From Mesorhizobium sp. AR02 (GTDB lineage: Bacteria > Pseudomonadota > Alphaproteobacteria > Rhizobiales > Rhizobiaceae): a stretch of 64,000 nucleotides of DNA. Under the pieces are notes generated by a model. It saw nothing but the letters and a program-made list of their open reading frames with translations, searched no databases and had not been told where the DNA came from. The stretch lies in NCBI RefSeq assembly GCF_024746835.1, contig NZ_CP080531.1:5786001-5850000 (forward strand). Reading direction: 5' to 3'. The translations under genes and the position numbers were made by a program. Positions 15,753-24,800 of the stretch are shown piece after piece; positions within the stretch are counted from its first letter, which is position 1; the number at the start of each line of letters is the position of its first letter.

Positions 15753-16706
15753 TCATTCCGAGAGCGTGAACGGTGCCGTGTATTTGTCGACATTGTCCTT
15801 GGTGATGAGCAGGCAGTCGAACAGCTGCTTCTCGGTGGCGGCGCCGGTCTTGCCGGTCTTGATGAAGGAGTCCGCCTGCTGCACGGCTTTCGCCGAGTAG
15901 ACGGCCACGGGCTGCAGCACGGTGTATTGCAGGTCGCCGGCCTTGATGGCGGCGACCGCGTCCGGAGAGCCGTCGAAGCCACCGACCTTGATGCTCGACA
16001 GCTTTCCAGCCTCTTTCAGCGCCCCGATCGCGCCCAGCGCCATCTCGTCATTGCCGCTGGTCACGCCGATGATGTCGGGATGGGCTTGGAGTAGGCTCTG
16101 CATCTTGTCGTGGCCCTGGGTGCGGTCCCAGTTGGCAACCTCCGAGCCGACCTTCTTGAGATCGGGATACTGGCTGATCACGGTCTCGTAGCCGTTTGAC
16201 CGTGTCGCGGCGTTGTTGTCGGACGGGGCGCCGAGCAGCTCGACATAGTTGCCCTTCTCGCCGATGGCCGTCACCCATTGCTGGCCGCCGAGCGCGGCGC
16301 CCTGGGCGTTGTTCGAGACAAGCTGCGCCTTGGCGAGGCCCTCCTGATTGATCTCGGCATTGACGAGGAAGACCGGAATGTTGGCGGCGATCGCCTTCTT
16401 CACCGCGCCGATCGAGCCGCTGGCATCGGCCGGGTCAAGGATGATGGCCACGGACTTGTTGGTGATCGCCGTGTCGATCAGCTTGCTCTCGGTGTTGGTG
16501 TCGGCCTTGGAGGCGCCAACGGTCGCGGTGTAGCCGAGCTTCTCGGCTTCGGCCTTGGCGACATTGCCTTCGGTGAGCCAGTAGGGGTTGGCGGGATCGA
16601 TGACGATGACCGAGATGAGGCCACCGGCCGACGCCGCGCTTGCCGCGACGATCGGCGCGGCCAGGGCGAAGGCCGAGAGCATCAGAATTCTGGCACTGCG
16701 ATACAT
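15753..16706 (-). CDS. Sugar/polyol ABC transporter substrate-binding protein
   Basis: A 317-residue periplasmic binding protein of the ribose/Peripla_BP_4 class. Signal peptide (LMLSAFALAAPIVAASAASA), then ISVIVIDPANPYWLTEGNVAKAEAEKLGY, IILDPADASGSIGAVKKAIAANIPVFLVNAEI and GVTSGNDEMALGAIGALKEAG, the usual ligand-cleft and hinge segments. ATG 16706 has AAAGGAGG eight bases upstream. It is the last gene of DUF2291-ATPase-permease-binding protein. The neighbouring kinase and GlpD-type dehydrogenase suggest a sugar alcohol as ligand, but this is inference. Confidence 0.93.
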   Translation of the reverse strand: MYRSARILMLSAFALAAPIVAASAASAGGLISVIVIDPANPYWLTEGNVAKAEAEKLGYTATVGASKADTNTESKLIDTAITNKSVAIILDPADASGSIGAVKKAIAANIPVFLVNAEINQEGLAKAQLVSNNAQGAALGGQQWVTAIGEKGNYVELLGAPSDNNAATRSNGYETVISQYPDLKKVGSEVANWDRTQGHDKMQSLLQAHPDIIGVTSGNDEMALGAIGALKEAGKLSSIKVGGFDGSPDAVAAIKAGDLQYTVLQPVAVYSAKAVQQADSFIKTGKTGAATEKQLFDCLLITKDNVDKYTAPFTLSE

Positions 16707-16738
16707 AGAGTTCCTCCTTTGGTTAGCAATCGCGCCGG

Positions 16739-17893
16739 TCAACCGGCAGTCTTCTCGAGGGCGGGATCGGCCGTTGTGGCCTTGTCCTTTTGTGGAGAAG
16801 TGGGCGAGCCGCCGGCCGGGCTCGGAAGCTTGACGCGGCGGCGATACTGGATGGCGTTGAGCAGCACCGCCAACACGATGACCGCGCCGGTGAACACTGT
16901 TTGCCAATATGCGGAGACGCCGATGATCACCAGACCATCGGACAGGAAGCCGATAACAAAGGCGCCGACCAGCGTGCCGCGGATGTTGCCGCGGCCACCG
17001 GTAAGGGCTGCACCGCCGATGACGACGGCGGCAATTGCCGTGAGCTCGTATGAGGTGCCGGCGGTCGGGCCCGCCGAGGTCAGTTCGGAGGACAGGATGA
17101 GACCGGCCACAGCGGCGCAGATGCCCGAGAGCATATAGACCGAGACCTGCACCTGCTTGACCGGCACGCCGGAGAGTTCGGCGGCGCGTTCGTTGCCGCC
17201 GGAAGCATAGAGCCAGCGGCCGAAGGCGGTGCGGTTGAGGATGATGCTGCCGATGATGGCGATGACGGCCATGACCAGCACGCCGATCGGGATGTCGAGC
17301 AGGCGGTTGAAGCCCAGCCATTCGAAGCCGGTGTTGCCGAGTTCCGGCTTGCCGCCGAGATCGTTGTAGGTCAGGCCGTTGGTCATCAGCAGCGCTGCGC
17401 CGCGCACGACGTAGAGCATGCCGAGCGTGGCGACAAAGGCGGGCACCTTCAGCCAGGCGATGAGAACGCCGTTGACCAGGCCGACCAGCGCGCCGAGCAC
17501 GCATACCAGCACCGCGACGACCCAGACCGGCGGGTAGAGGATGACGCCGAACGTGGTCAACTGCACGCCCTGCATCAGGAAGCCGGCGATGACGCCGGAG
17601 AAGCCCAGCGTCGAGCCGACAGACAGGTCGATGCCGCCATTGAGGATAACCAGCAGCATGCCGACCGCCAGGATGCCGAAGATCGCAACATGCGAGGCCA
17701 TGGTCAGGAAATTGCCGAGCGAGAAGTAATAGGGAGACAGAAGCGAGAAGACGATGATGATCGCGATCAGCGCGAAGAAGGCGCGGCCCTCCAGCAGAAG
17801 CTTGGCCAGGCTGAAGCCGTCGGCCGAAACCCTCGGGGAGCGGCTGCGATCGGGGCTAGCGTCGGTCACGGTGGTGGCTCCTGCATTCTTCAT
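16739..17893 (-). CDS. Sugar/polyol ABC transporter permease (RbsC type)
   Basis: A 384-residue permease of the BPD_transp_2 family with about ten helices. Typical segments are VGMLLVILNGGIDLSVGSTLGFSGVIAG and IGGAALTGGRGNIRGTLVGAFVIG, the latter the cytoplasmic loop that contacts the ATPase. Chosen start ATG 17893 overlaps the end of the ATPase gene by 38 bases, consistent with translational coupling. A longer start at 17947 would only extend the overlap. Partner of the binding protein 32 bases downstream and the two-domain ATPase upstream. Confidence 0.93.
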   Translation of the reverse strand: MKNAGATTVTDASPDRSRSPRVSADGFSLAKLLLEGRAFFALIAIIIVFSLLSPYYFSLGNFLTMASHVAIFGILAVGMLLVILNGGIDLSVGSTLGFSGVIAGFLMQGVQLTTFGVILYPPVWVVAVLVCVLGALVGLVNGVLIAWLKVPAFVATLGMLYVVRGAALLMTNGLTYNDLGGKPELGNTGFEWLGFNRLLDIPIGVLVMAVIAIIGSIILNRTAFGRWLYASGGNERAAELSGVPVKQVQVSVYMLSGICAAVAGLILSSELTSAGPTAGTSYELTAIAAVVIGGAALTGGRGNIRGTLVGAFVIGFLSDGLVIIGVSAYWQTVFTGAVIVLAVLLNAIQYRRRVKLPSPAGGSPTSPQKDKATTADPALEKTAG

Positions 17894-19436
17894 GGTCGGA
17901 GACCACGGCCTCGCCGGAAGCTGCCATGATCTCTTCCTTCGTGGCATCGGCGCCGAATTCGGCCGAGATCCTGCCGCGATGCATGACGATGATCCGGTGC
18001 GCGATGCTCAGGCATTCGGCGACTTCCGAAGTCGAGAAGATGACGGCGAGCCCACGGGCCGCCCGTTCGCTGAGCAGCCGGAACACCTCCGCCTTGGCGC
18101 CGATGTCGATGCCGCGGCTCGGCTCGTCCAGCAGCATGACCTTGGGATTGGTGGTCAGCATCTTGCCGATGACGACCTTTTGCTGGTTGCCGCCGGACAG
18201 CGAGCCGATGGGCGCGCTGCCGCCCGCGGTCTTGACGTGCACGTCGCGGATGGAGGCTTCGACCAGCGACCGTTCCTGCGAGCGCGACAACAGCATTCCC
18301 CTGACGAAGGCGCCGATGCTGGCGAGCGACAGGTTGGCGCCGACAGACATCGTCTGAACGAGGCCGTCGCGCTGGCGGTCCTCGGGCACCAGCACGAGCC
18401 CCCTGGCGATGCGCTCGGCTATGCCGAGGCGGGAGATGTCGTTGCCCCCGAGCAGGATGCGCCCGCCCGATGGCTGCAGGCGCCCGGCGATGCATTCCAG
18501 CAGTTCGGTGCGCCCGGCGCCCATCAGTCCGTAGATGCAGACGATCTCGCCGCTGCGCACATCGAGCGACAGCCTGTCGACCACGGACCGTTCCAAACTC
18601 GAGGCATCGGCGACGCTGACGTCCTCGACCGACAAGGCGACCTCGCCGAAGGCGTATCCGGTCGGTGGCGAGCCGAGGTCGAAGTTCTCGCCCACCATGT
18701 TGCGCACGATCCATTCGAGGTTGATGTGCCTGGCATTGGCCGTCGCGGTGATCGCGCCGTCCCGCAGCACCACGGCGTAGTCGGTGATCTGCAACGCCTC
18801 CTCGAGGTGGTGCGAGATGTAGACGATCGAGACGCCGCGGGCGGTCAGGTCGCGGATCACCCTGAACAGCACCTCCACCTCGGTGGCGCTCAGCGCGGAG
18901 GTCGGCTCATCCATGATCAGGATGCGCGAATCGACCGAAAGCGCCCGCGCGATCTCGACGATCTGTTGCTGCCCAAGGCGCAGGTCCTGGACCAGCGTCA
19001 GCGGATCGATGTCTTCCTCGAGCTCGGCCATCAGCAGCCGGGTCTGGCGGGCCTCCTCGGCGAAATCGATGCCGGTCGCGCCGCGTATTTCCCGGCCCAT
19101 GAAGATGTTGTCGCGCACGCTGAGATTGGGCGCGAGGCTGAGCTCCTGATGGATGATCGAGATGCCGCGGTCGCGGGCGTCGGAGGCCGAAGAGAAGGTG
19201 ACGGACTGGCCGTCGAGCTCGATGCTTCCCGATGTTGGCGTGGTCACGCCGGACAGGATCTTCATCAATGTCGACTTGCCGGCGCCGTTCTCGCCGAACA
19301 GCGTCGTGACCTTGCCGCGGCGGATGTCGAAATTGACGCCCTTCAGGGCATGCGTGCCGCCATAGGTCTTTACGATGTGGCGGGCCGCGAGCACGGTGTC
19401 GCCCGGCGCGGGCTCGAATTCGGGCGCCGCATTCAT
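17856..19436 (-). CDS. Sugar ABC transporter ATP-binding protein, two ABC domains (RbsA/MglA type)
   Basis: A 526-residue protein with duplicated ABC domains. The first has Walker A GENGAGKST and signature LRLGQQQIVEIAR with Walker B LIMDEPTSAL. The second has the degenerate P-loop YGLMGAGRTELLE and signature LSGGNQQKVVIGK with VMLLDEPSRGID, exactly the RbsA/MglA pattern. It drives uptake through the RbsC-type permease. The start overlaps the DUF2291 stop (ATGA), and its end overlaps the permease start. Located on the cytoplasmic face. Confidence 0.95.
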   Translation of the reverse strand: MNAAPEFEPAPGDTVLAARHIVKTYGGTHALKGVNFDIRRGKVTTLFGENGAGKSTLMKILSGVTTPTSGSIELDGQSVTFSSASDARDRGISIIHQELSLAPNLSVRDNIFMGREIRGATGIDFAEEARQTRLLMAELEEDIDPLTLVQDLRLGQQQIVEIARALSVDSRILIMDEPTSALSATEVEVLFRVIRDLTARGVSIVYISHHLEEALQITDYAVVLRDGAITATANARHINLEWIVRNMVGENFDLGSPPTGYAFGEVALSVEDVSVADASSLERSVVDRLSLDVRSGEIVCIYGLMGAGRTELLECIAGRLQPSGGRILLGGNDISRLGIAERIARGLVLVPEDRQRDGLVQTMSVGANLSLASIGAFVRGMLLSRSQERSLVEASIRDVHVKTAGGSAPIGSLSGGNQQKVVIGKMLTTNPKVMLLDEPSRGIDIGAKAEVFRLLSERAARGLAVIFSTSEVAECLSIAHRIIVMHRGRISAEFGADATKEEIMAASGEAVVSDHEECRSHHRDRR

Positions 19437-20092
19437 TGGACGCTCAGCTTCACCGGCGCGACCAGCCAGCCTTTGGGATTGATCAGCTTGAAGACGCCGA
19501 CGACCGAGATGGTCTTTCCGGCGAGCTGGGTGTTGTCGATGGCCGACAGCACCTGCTTCTTCATCTCGTTGTTCAGGGCCGAGCCCGCGTTCTGATATTC
19601 GATCTGGTTGGTGAACTGGCCGAAGGTGATCGCGCCGGTGGCGTCACGCAGATCGGTGCCGTTGATCGCCGGTCCGGTCTGGACGCGAATGACCAGATTG
19701 TCCGGCACGTCAGCGACCTTGACGGTGTAGATGCCCGACTTTCCCTCGCCGACGACGCCAGTGAACTTGACCGAGAGTTCGGTGCCGACATTGGCCGGCA
19801 CGCCATATTGTTTCTCCGCGGCCACCTTGTCCTTGGCGATGGCGGCAGCGAGGGTCGGCGCATCCACGGCGCGCTGCTCCACGGCGGATTGTACGTTTGG
19901 AAATTCAGCCTTGCCGAACGCCTCCGGCGAAAACGCGGCCTTGCGGGTGTCTTCGGCCGAGCCGATCGTGACGATCTTGGTGTCGAGGATCATCGCGCCG
20001 AGCAGCACCAGGATCGCGAGCGCGACGGCCACCCAGCGGACGCCTGGCGATCCTCGCCGGTTCATCGTGGTGGTTGCTGGCTGCGAACTCAT
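19433..20092 (-). CDS. DUF2291 family exported protein
   Basis: A 219-residue protein with one N-terminal membrane segment (VRWVAVALAILVLLGAMIL) and a periplasmic domain with IEYQNAGSALNNEMKKQV and INPKGWLVAPVKLSVQ, characteristic of DUF2291. Such proteins occur beside ribose/polyol-type ABC transporters, though their role is unestablished. It may stabilise or assist the transporter in the periplasm. ATG 20092 was chosen because the longer reading from 20161 adds a basic tail with no family support. It is the first gene of the transport operon, with a shared operator-like motif 147 bases upstream. Confidence 0.82.
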   Translation of the reverse strand: MSSQPATTTMNRRGSPGVRWVAVALAILVLLGAMILDTKIVTIGSAEDTRKAAFSPEAFGKAEFPNVQSAVEQRAVDAPTLAAAIAKDKVAAEKQYGVPANVGTELSVKFTGVVGEGKSGIYTVKVADVPDNLVIRVQTGPAINGTDLRDATGAITFGQFTNQIEYQNAGSALNNEMKKQVLSAIDNTQLAGKTISVVGVFKLINPKGWLVAPVKLSVQ

Positions 20093-20413
20093 GCTGTGAC
20101 GACCTGTGCAGTGGCGGCGATGAGAGGTGGCATTTCGTTTTGTCGGCGTGAGGCGCCGCATGAGCCGCTGTGCGGTCGGTCCGCTTGCATCGACCCCTCC
20201 CGCAGCGCGCTCCTCCAGCGCAATCGACCATACATCTATGTGAAGTTACCGTCAATAACTGTGATACTTTGCCGATGTTGTAACATTCATGTGACCGCTC
20301 GGCTGTTATGAATTGGACAATGCAATTGATTTTGTTGAGTTATTTAAAATCAACAATATCTCACAAACGCTGTGATACGCTTGCTTTCAAGTCCGCCAGG
20401 AGGCGTGCCGCGC
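20093..20413. other. Promoter region of the polyol transport operon
   Basis: The 321 bases between the dehydrogenase stop and the DUF2291 start are AT-rich (20220-20400) amid GC-rich surroundings. They hold the 28-bp motif at 20239-20266 and a dyad TCACA-AACGC-TGTGA at 20361-20375. No protein gene is seen. Promoter elements on the minus strand could not be placed confidently. Confidence 0.5.
20239..20266. promoter_or_regulatory. Shared polyol-regulon operator, copy 2
   Basis: Twenty-eight bases read TGTGAAGTTAC then CGTCAATAAC then TGTGATA. They match the copy at 24633-24660 at 24 positions in the same orientation. The motif lies 147 to 174 bases upstream of the DUF2291 start. The repeated TGTGA halves suggest binding by the DeoR-type regulator encoded in the cluster. 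Confidence 0.65.
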
Positions 20414-22165
20414 TCAAGCCAGTTTGGCGTGATCGCTCGTGGTTCGCGGGAGGCGCTCCGGTTGCAACCCCATCAAATTGGTGCCGTTGAGCTGCGTGAC
20501 AACTTGATCGAGCTCCTCGCTGGTCCTTTGCGGGTTCCAGCCGAGCGCCCGGCCGGCAATCATGGCGACCTGCTGCAAGTCGCTTGTCGTCAGGGAACCG
20601 CTGATGGCCAGGGTCGTGCGCCGCATGACGATATCGGCGAGATGCTCGACGAATTCGTTGCGAGCGATGTAGTCGATCTCCGACACGCTGTAGTCGCTCG
20701 AGTCCGGCAAGCGGTCCTCATTGCTCGATGCGCTCTGATGGCGGGCTATCCGCGACGCCTCGGTTCCATAGCGCGAGAGCAGCTGGTCGAGGCGGAGCCG
20801 GTCGATGCCTGAAGCCGATGCGGCGTTGGCCAGCCAACTGGACCGCGCCACTGTGTCGGTCGGAAAGTCCTTACCGCCGCCGATCGGCATCGAGCGCGTC
20901 GTCACCTTGCGGGTGCGGCCTAGACGATCAAGCACGGCGTCGGCGACTTCCTCGGCGAAACCGCGGAACGTCGTCCATTTGCCACCGATCAGCGATATGA
21001 TCGGGAAGGGGCGCGACGGCTCCGGCTCCGCCACCGGCGCCGAGTGGTCGCGGCTGATCAGGCCGGGAACGGCGGTGTCGGATGCGGGCAGGGGCCTGAT
21101 GCCGCTATAGGCATAGACGATCTGGTCGCGTTCGAAACGCATGCCCGGCAACAGCGTGCGCACGCTTTCCAACAGATAATCGATCTCCGCCGGCTCGCAG
21201 CGAACCGTATCCGGATTGTCGGCGGCAAGATCCGTCGAGCCGACGAGCGCCTTGCCGAGATAGTCGTAGACCAGGCAGATGCGGCCGTCATCGGCTTCGA
21301 AATAGAGCATGCGCCCGGCCAGGCTCTGCACCAGCGCGTCGTGCTTCAGCAGGATGTGCGAGCCCTTGGTGCCGCCGATCATCCTCGACGGCGCGCCGAG
21401 CGCTGCGTTGACATGGTCGATCCATGGGCCGGCGGCGTTGACGACCAGTCTCGGCCGCAACGAGAACTCGCCGCCGTTCTCGCGCCTGAAGGCCAGCACG
21501 CCGTTCGAGGAAGAGACCAGCGCGGTGTAGTTGGCCGCGCTGGAGTTGGGATTGGCCTCCAGCCCGTCGGCGATGAGCTCAAGCACCAGCCGTTCGGGAT
21601 GTGTGATCTTGGCGTCGTAGTAGGTGCCGGTGGCAACGATCGAGCCGGTCAGCGCTGGCATGTCGCGCAGCGCCTGAGCGCGCCCGACGAGCCGATGGCG
21701 CGGCATCACCCGGTGCCGCGAGCCGTAGAAATCATAGATCATCAGGCCGATCTTGATGAGGATCGCGCCACGGTTGCGCGGCGCGCTGGTCGAGCCCAGC
21801 AGCGTGCGGAGCGCCGCCCACATGCCCTTGCCCCAGGAGAAGATCGGGATGACCGTCGGCAGCGGTGAGACATAGTGCGGTGCGTTCTTGAGCAGCAGGT
21901 TGCGCTCCAGCGTCGATTGCGCCACCAGCCCGAATTCGCCGGTCTCCAGATATTTCAGCCCGCCATGGATCAGCCGGGACGGGGCCGCACTGGTGCCGGA
22001 GCCGAAATCCGCCTTGTCGACGATGCAGCAACTGACGCCCTGCGCGCTGAGATCGCGAAACAGGCCGGCGCCATTGATGCCGGCGCCGAGGATGACGACA
22101 TCGACATCACCGGGGACACCGGTCATTTGCTCGGAGCCGTGATGGCTTTCGGCCGTTGATGTCAT
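20414..22165 (-). CDS. GlpD-family FAD-dependent polyol-phosphate dehydrogenase
   Basis: A 583-residue flavoprotein of the glycerol-3-phosphate dehydrogenase family. The FAD-binding GAGINGAGLFRDLSAQG is near the N terminus (about residue 27). GTSAAPSRLIHGGLKYLETGEFGLV is the GlpD signature, RLVVNAAGPWID and SLIGGKWTTFRGFAEEVADAV follow, and a C-terminal GlpD-type helical cap is present. It would oxidise a polyol phosphate and pass electrons to the quinone pool. In ery-type clusters a homologue (EryB) acts on erythritol 4-phosphate, so with the adjoining FGGY kinase this gene is more likely to serve a polyol than glycerol itself. ATGA overlap with the DeoR gene. Confidence 0.87.
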   Translation of the reverse strand: MTSTAESHHGSEQMTGVPGDVDVVILGAGINGAGLFRDLSAQGVSCCIVDKADFGSGTSAAPSRLIHGGLKYLETGEFGLVAQSTLERNLLLKNAPHYVSPLPTVIPIFSWGKGMWAALRTLLGSTSAPRNRGAILIKIGLMIYDFYGSRHRVMPRHRLVGRAQALRDMPALTGSIVATGTYYDAKITHPERLVLELIADGLEANPNSSAANYTALVSSSNGVLAFRRENGGEFSLRPRLVVNAAGPWIDHVNAALGAPSRMIGGTKGSHILLKHDALVQSLAGRMLYFEADDGRICLVYDYLGKALVGSTDLAADNPDTVRCEPAEIDYLLESVRTLLPGMRFERDQIVYAYSGIRPLPASDTAVPGLISRDHSAPVAEPEPSRPFPIISLIGGKWTTFRGFAEEVADAVLDRLGRTRKVTTRSMPIGGGKDFPTDTVARSSWLANAASASGIDRLRLDQLLSRYGTEASRIARHQSASSNEDRLPDSSDYSVSEIDYIARNEFVEHLADIVMRRTTLAISGSLTTSDLQQVAMIAGRALGWNPQRTSEELDQVVTQLNGTNLMGLQPERLPRTTSDHAKLA

Positions 22166-22938
22166 GGCCTCGCCGTCTTGACGACGCGCAGCTGTACCCC
22201 GGCCTGCTCCAGCTTTTGCGCATGCTTGTCGCTGATGCCGTCGGTGACCAGGACCGCTTCGAAGCTGACCAGGTCGTCGAGCACGTGCAGAGCCACCTTG
22301 TCGAACTTGGAATGGTCGACCAGAAGGATGCGCTTGATCGCCGCCGCCATCATCGCCTGCTTGACCCGCACCACGTGCTGATCCTGGATGAAGGCCGTGG
22401 TGCCGCTGATCGCCGATGCCGAGCAGATCAAGAGATTGGCGCGCAACCGCGAGATCGCATTCTCGCAGACGATGCCGATATAGGCGTTGTACGTGCGATG
22501 GTACTGGCCGCCGAGGCAGATGAAGTCGATGTCGTCGACATTGGTCAGCAAGGCCGCCGTCGACACGCTGTTGGTGATGACGGTCAGCGGCGTGACCTCG
22601 AGCAGCAGCGGCGCAACGGCATTGGCCGTGGTCGAATCGTCCAGGATGATCGCCTGGCCGGGCTCGACATAGTCCATCGCAGCGCGGGCCAGCGCGTCCT
22701 TCTCCGCCCGCCCAACCGTCACCCGGTAGCGGAAGGCGCTTTCGTAGAGGCCGGATGGCTGCACGGTGACGGCGCCGTGCAGTTTGCGCAGCACGCCTTG
22801 ATGCGCCAGCTGGTCGATGTGGCGGTGGATGGTCATGCGCGACACGCCGAAATGCTCGACCAGATCGTCGATACGCACCTGGCCGAGCTTTATCACATAT
22901 TCGGCGATTTCCTCGCGCCGTTCGTCGGCCTTGATCAT
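22162..22938 (-). CDS. DeoR/GlpR-family transcriptional regulator
   Basis: A 258-residue regulator. The N-terminal DeoR helix-turn-helix (RREEIAEYVIKLGQVRIDDLVEHFGVSRMTIHRHIDQL, residues 7 to 45) is followed by a DeoRC sugar-phosphate-sensing domain with DDSTTANAVAP and LGGQYHRTYNAYIG. Family members bind a phosphorylated intermediate as inducer. The ATG overlaps the kinase stop and the stop overlaps the dehydrogenase ATG, so kinase, regulator and dehydrogenase form one coupled operon. It is the best candidate to bind the 28-bp element found before both operons of the module. Confidence 0.92.
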   Translation of the reverse strand: MIKADERREEIAEYVIKLGQVRIDDLVEHFGVSRMTIHRHIDQLAHQGVLRKLHGAVTVQPSGLYESAFRYRVTVGRAEKDALARAAMDYVEPGQAIILDDSTTANAVAPLLLEVTPLTVITNSVSTAALLTNVDDIDFICLGGQYHRTYNAYIGIVCENAISRLRANLLICSASAISGTTAFIQDQHVVRVKQAMMAAAIKRILLVDHSKFDKVALHVLDDLVSFEAVLVTDGISDKHAQKLEQAGVQLRVVKTARP

Positions 22939-24470
22939 GCTGTGCCTCCCAATTCCTGCCCTGCAAGGCTTTCGATTTCCGCCCATTTCGGTCTGAGCTG
23001 TTCGGCAATGCGGCCATAGACGGAATAGCGCTCGTCAAAGACGGCGCTGCGTGCCGGGTCTGGGCGATATTCGCGGCTCACCGTGCAGGTGGCGCGCGCG
23101 CCTTCCTGCGGCGAGGCGAAGAGGCCGACTGCCGCGCCAGCGCAAAGGGCGGCGCCATAGGCGGCCGCCTCGTCGGTCGAGGTGACGATGACCGGCACGT
23201 TGAGCACGTCGGCGAACATCTGCGCGAAGGCCGGGTTGCGCGAGCCGCCGCCGGTCAGCCGCACCTCGTGGACGGCAAAGCCGTCGCGCAGGGCTTCGAC
23301 ATGGGTGCGGTGGTTGAAGGCGATGCCTTCCAGAACCGCCTTCAGCATGTCGCCGCGGTCATGCCAGCCGCGCAAGCCGACGAAGCTGGCGCTGGCGGCA
23401 TTGCCGTAGGGCGAACCGAATAGATAGGGATGGAAGAGCAGGGTCGACGGCTTCTTCAGCGCGGTGTCGATCTCCGTCGCCAGCATCTCGTGGATCGAGC
23501 CGCCAGTCTTCTTGGCCTTGTCCTGTTCGGCGCGGCAGAGCGTGTCGAGAAACCAGTCGTAATTCGCCGTCGAAGCCGGCGAGATCGACATGTTGTTCCA
23601 GCGGCCGCGGTCGATGGCGTTGCGGCAGAACCAGCGCGGGTCGGTACGCGGCTCTATGGAGACCACTTCGTTGATCGAGTAGGTGCCGGCGACAATGCTG
23701 ACCACGCCATCCTCGTGGCCGCCGATGCCAAGCGCCGAGGCGGTGACGTCATGCAGGCCGCAAGCAACCGGGGTGCCTTCCGCAAGCCCGGTCAGCGCTG
23801 CCGCCTCGGCGGTGGCGTAGCCGACAATGTCGGCCGAATGCGCAGCCGGCGGCAACGCCGCAAAAAGCTCTTCCAGGCCAAAGACGCGCATCGCCTCCGG
23901 CGCGTAGGCCTGCGTGCGTACGTCGGTGAACGAGGTGCTCGCCTCGGTCAAGTCAGTGCCGACGGTGCCCGTCAGGCAAAAGCGCAGCCAATCCTTGCAG
24001 CCGATGATATGGCCGATCTGGCCGAAACGTTCCGGAGCGTGCTTTTTCAGCCAGCCCAGCATGGCCGATGGTGCCGAAGCGTGCGGGACCTGTCCGGTCA
24101 GGGCGAGGGCCTCGGCAAAAACCGAGCCCTTCGCCCATTCATCGACGATCTCGCCGGCGCGGCTGTCGAGCGACAAGATCCCGGGGCCGAGCGGCCGGCG
24201 GTTCCTGTCGAGCAGATACAATCCGTCACCATGCGCGGTCGCCGCCACGGCCTTGATGTCGTGAGCCGGCCGGCCGCTCAGAGCGATGGCTTCCCTGATC
24301 GCCTCGGCGGTCGCCTGCCACAGGCCCAGCATGTCGCGTTCGACCCAGCGTGGATGTGGCATCGATTGCGGCACGCGGCGCCTGGCCACCGACAGCTGCG
24401 AGCCATCGGCATCGAAGATCACCGCCTTCGTCACCGTCAGGCCGTTGTCGATCCCAAGCAGGCTGGACAT
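22935..24470 (-). CDS. FGGY-family carbohydrate kinase (LyxK-like)
   Basis: A 511-residue kinase with the actin-like FGGY fold. The N-terminal phosphate loop is LGIDNGLTVTKAVIFDADG, then WVERDMLGLW and GDGLYLLDRNRRPLG, which resemble Escherichia coli L-xylulokinase LyxK more than glycerol kinase. The C-terminal FGGY-type segment is VRLTGGGSRNPAFAQMFADVLNVPV. It would phosphorylate the incoming sugar or sugar alcohol using ATP. It is the first gene of the kinase-DeoR-dehydrogenase operon. ATG 24470 places the phosphate loop at residue 5. The true substrate is not determined. Confidence 0.88.
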   Translation of the reverse strand: MSSLLGIDNGLTVTKAVIFDADGSQLSVARRRVPQSMPHPRWVERDMLGLWQATAEAIREAIALSGRPAHDIKAVAATAHGDGLYLLDRNRRPLGPGILSLDSRAGEIVDEWAKGSVFAEALALTGQVPHASAPSAMLGWLKKHAPERFGQIGHIIGCKDWLRFCLTGTVGTDLTEASTSFTDVRTQAYAPEAMRVFGLEELFAALPPAAHSADIVGYATAEAAALTGLAEGTPVACGLHDVTASALGIGGHEDGVVSIVAGTYSINEVVSIEPRTDPRWFCRNAIDRGRWNNMSISPASTANYDWFLDTLCRAEQDKAKKTGGSIHEMLATEIDTALKKPSTLLFHPYLFGSPYGNAASASFVGLRGWHDRGDMLKAVLEGIAFNHRTHVEALRDGFAVHEVRLTGGGSRNPAFAQMFADVLNVPVIVTSTDEAAAYGAALCAGAAVGLFASPQEGARATCTVSREYRPDPARSAVFDERYSVYGRIAEQLRPKWAEIESLAGQELGGTA

Positions 24471-24800
24471 GATGATCCCGTTCAGCGTGAGCCGGTACGC
24501 GTTGCGAATTGGTCCCGGACAAGGGTGGCGCTGAACATCATGGAAATCATCCTCGCCGGGATCCGCCGTTGCCGATTGCGGCCGCCGACGAACAGCGGCG
24601 GGATTCGAACCGGCCAACTGATCATACAATTCTGTGAATTTAACGTCAATATGTGTGATATATGCCAGGCGAACGGTTTCCACGAGGCGGAGCTTGATTA
24701 TCAGACTAGCATAAAAGGCTGTTTTTTCTAGCTCTTGCGAGCCGCAAATCCGTCTCGCCGGTCTTGTTACCCGCTTGCCGTGGCGACTGCAGGGCAGTGG
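24471..24800. other. Promoter region of the kinase operon
   Basis: The 330 bases between the kinase start and the cobF stop hold the AT-rich block 24622-24725 with the 28-bp shared motif and TGATATATGCC beside it. Nothing gene-like is seen. Confidence 0.5.
24633..24660. promoter_or_regulatory. Shared polyol-regulon operator, copy 1
   Basis: The sequence reads TGTGAATTTAA then CGTCAATATG then TGTGATA, and matches copy 2 at 24 of 28 positions. It sits 163 to 190 bases upstream of the FGGY kinase start, a position similar to that of copy 2 before DUF2291. Confidence 0.65.

Noticed and set aside
17754..19595. 613-codon plus-strand frame opposite the ABC ATPase
   Set aside because: The minus-strand frame has Walker and signature motifs twice; this one is compositionally biased and featureless.
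20414..23038. 874-codon minus-strand frame through dehydrogenase and beyond
   Set aside because: Only its 3' part from 22165 is the GlpD-type enzyme; the first 291 codons are an out-of-frame reading of the DeoR gene.
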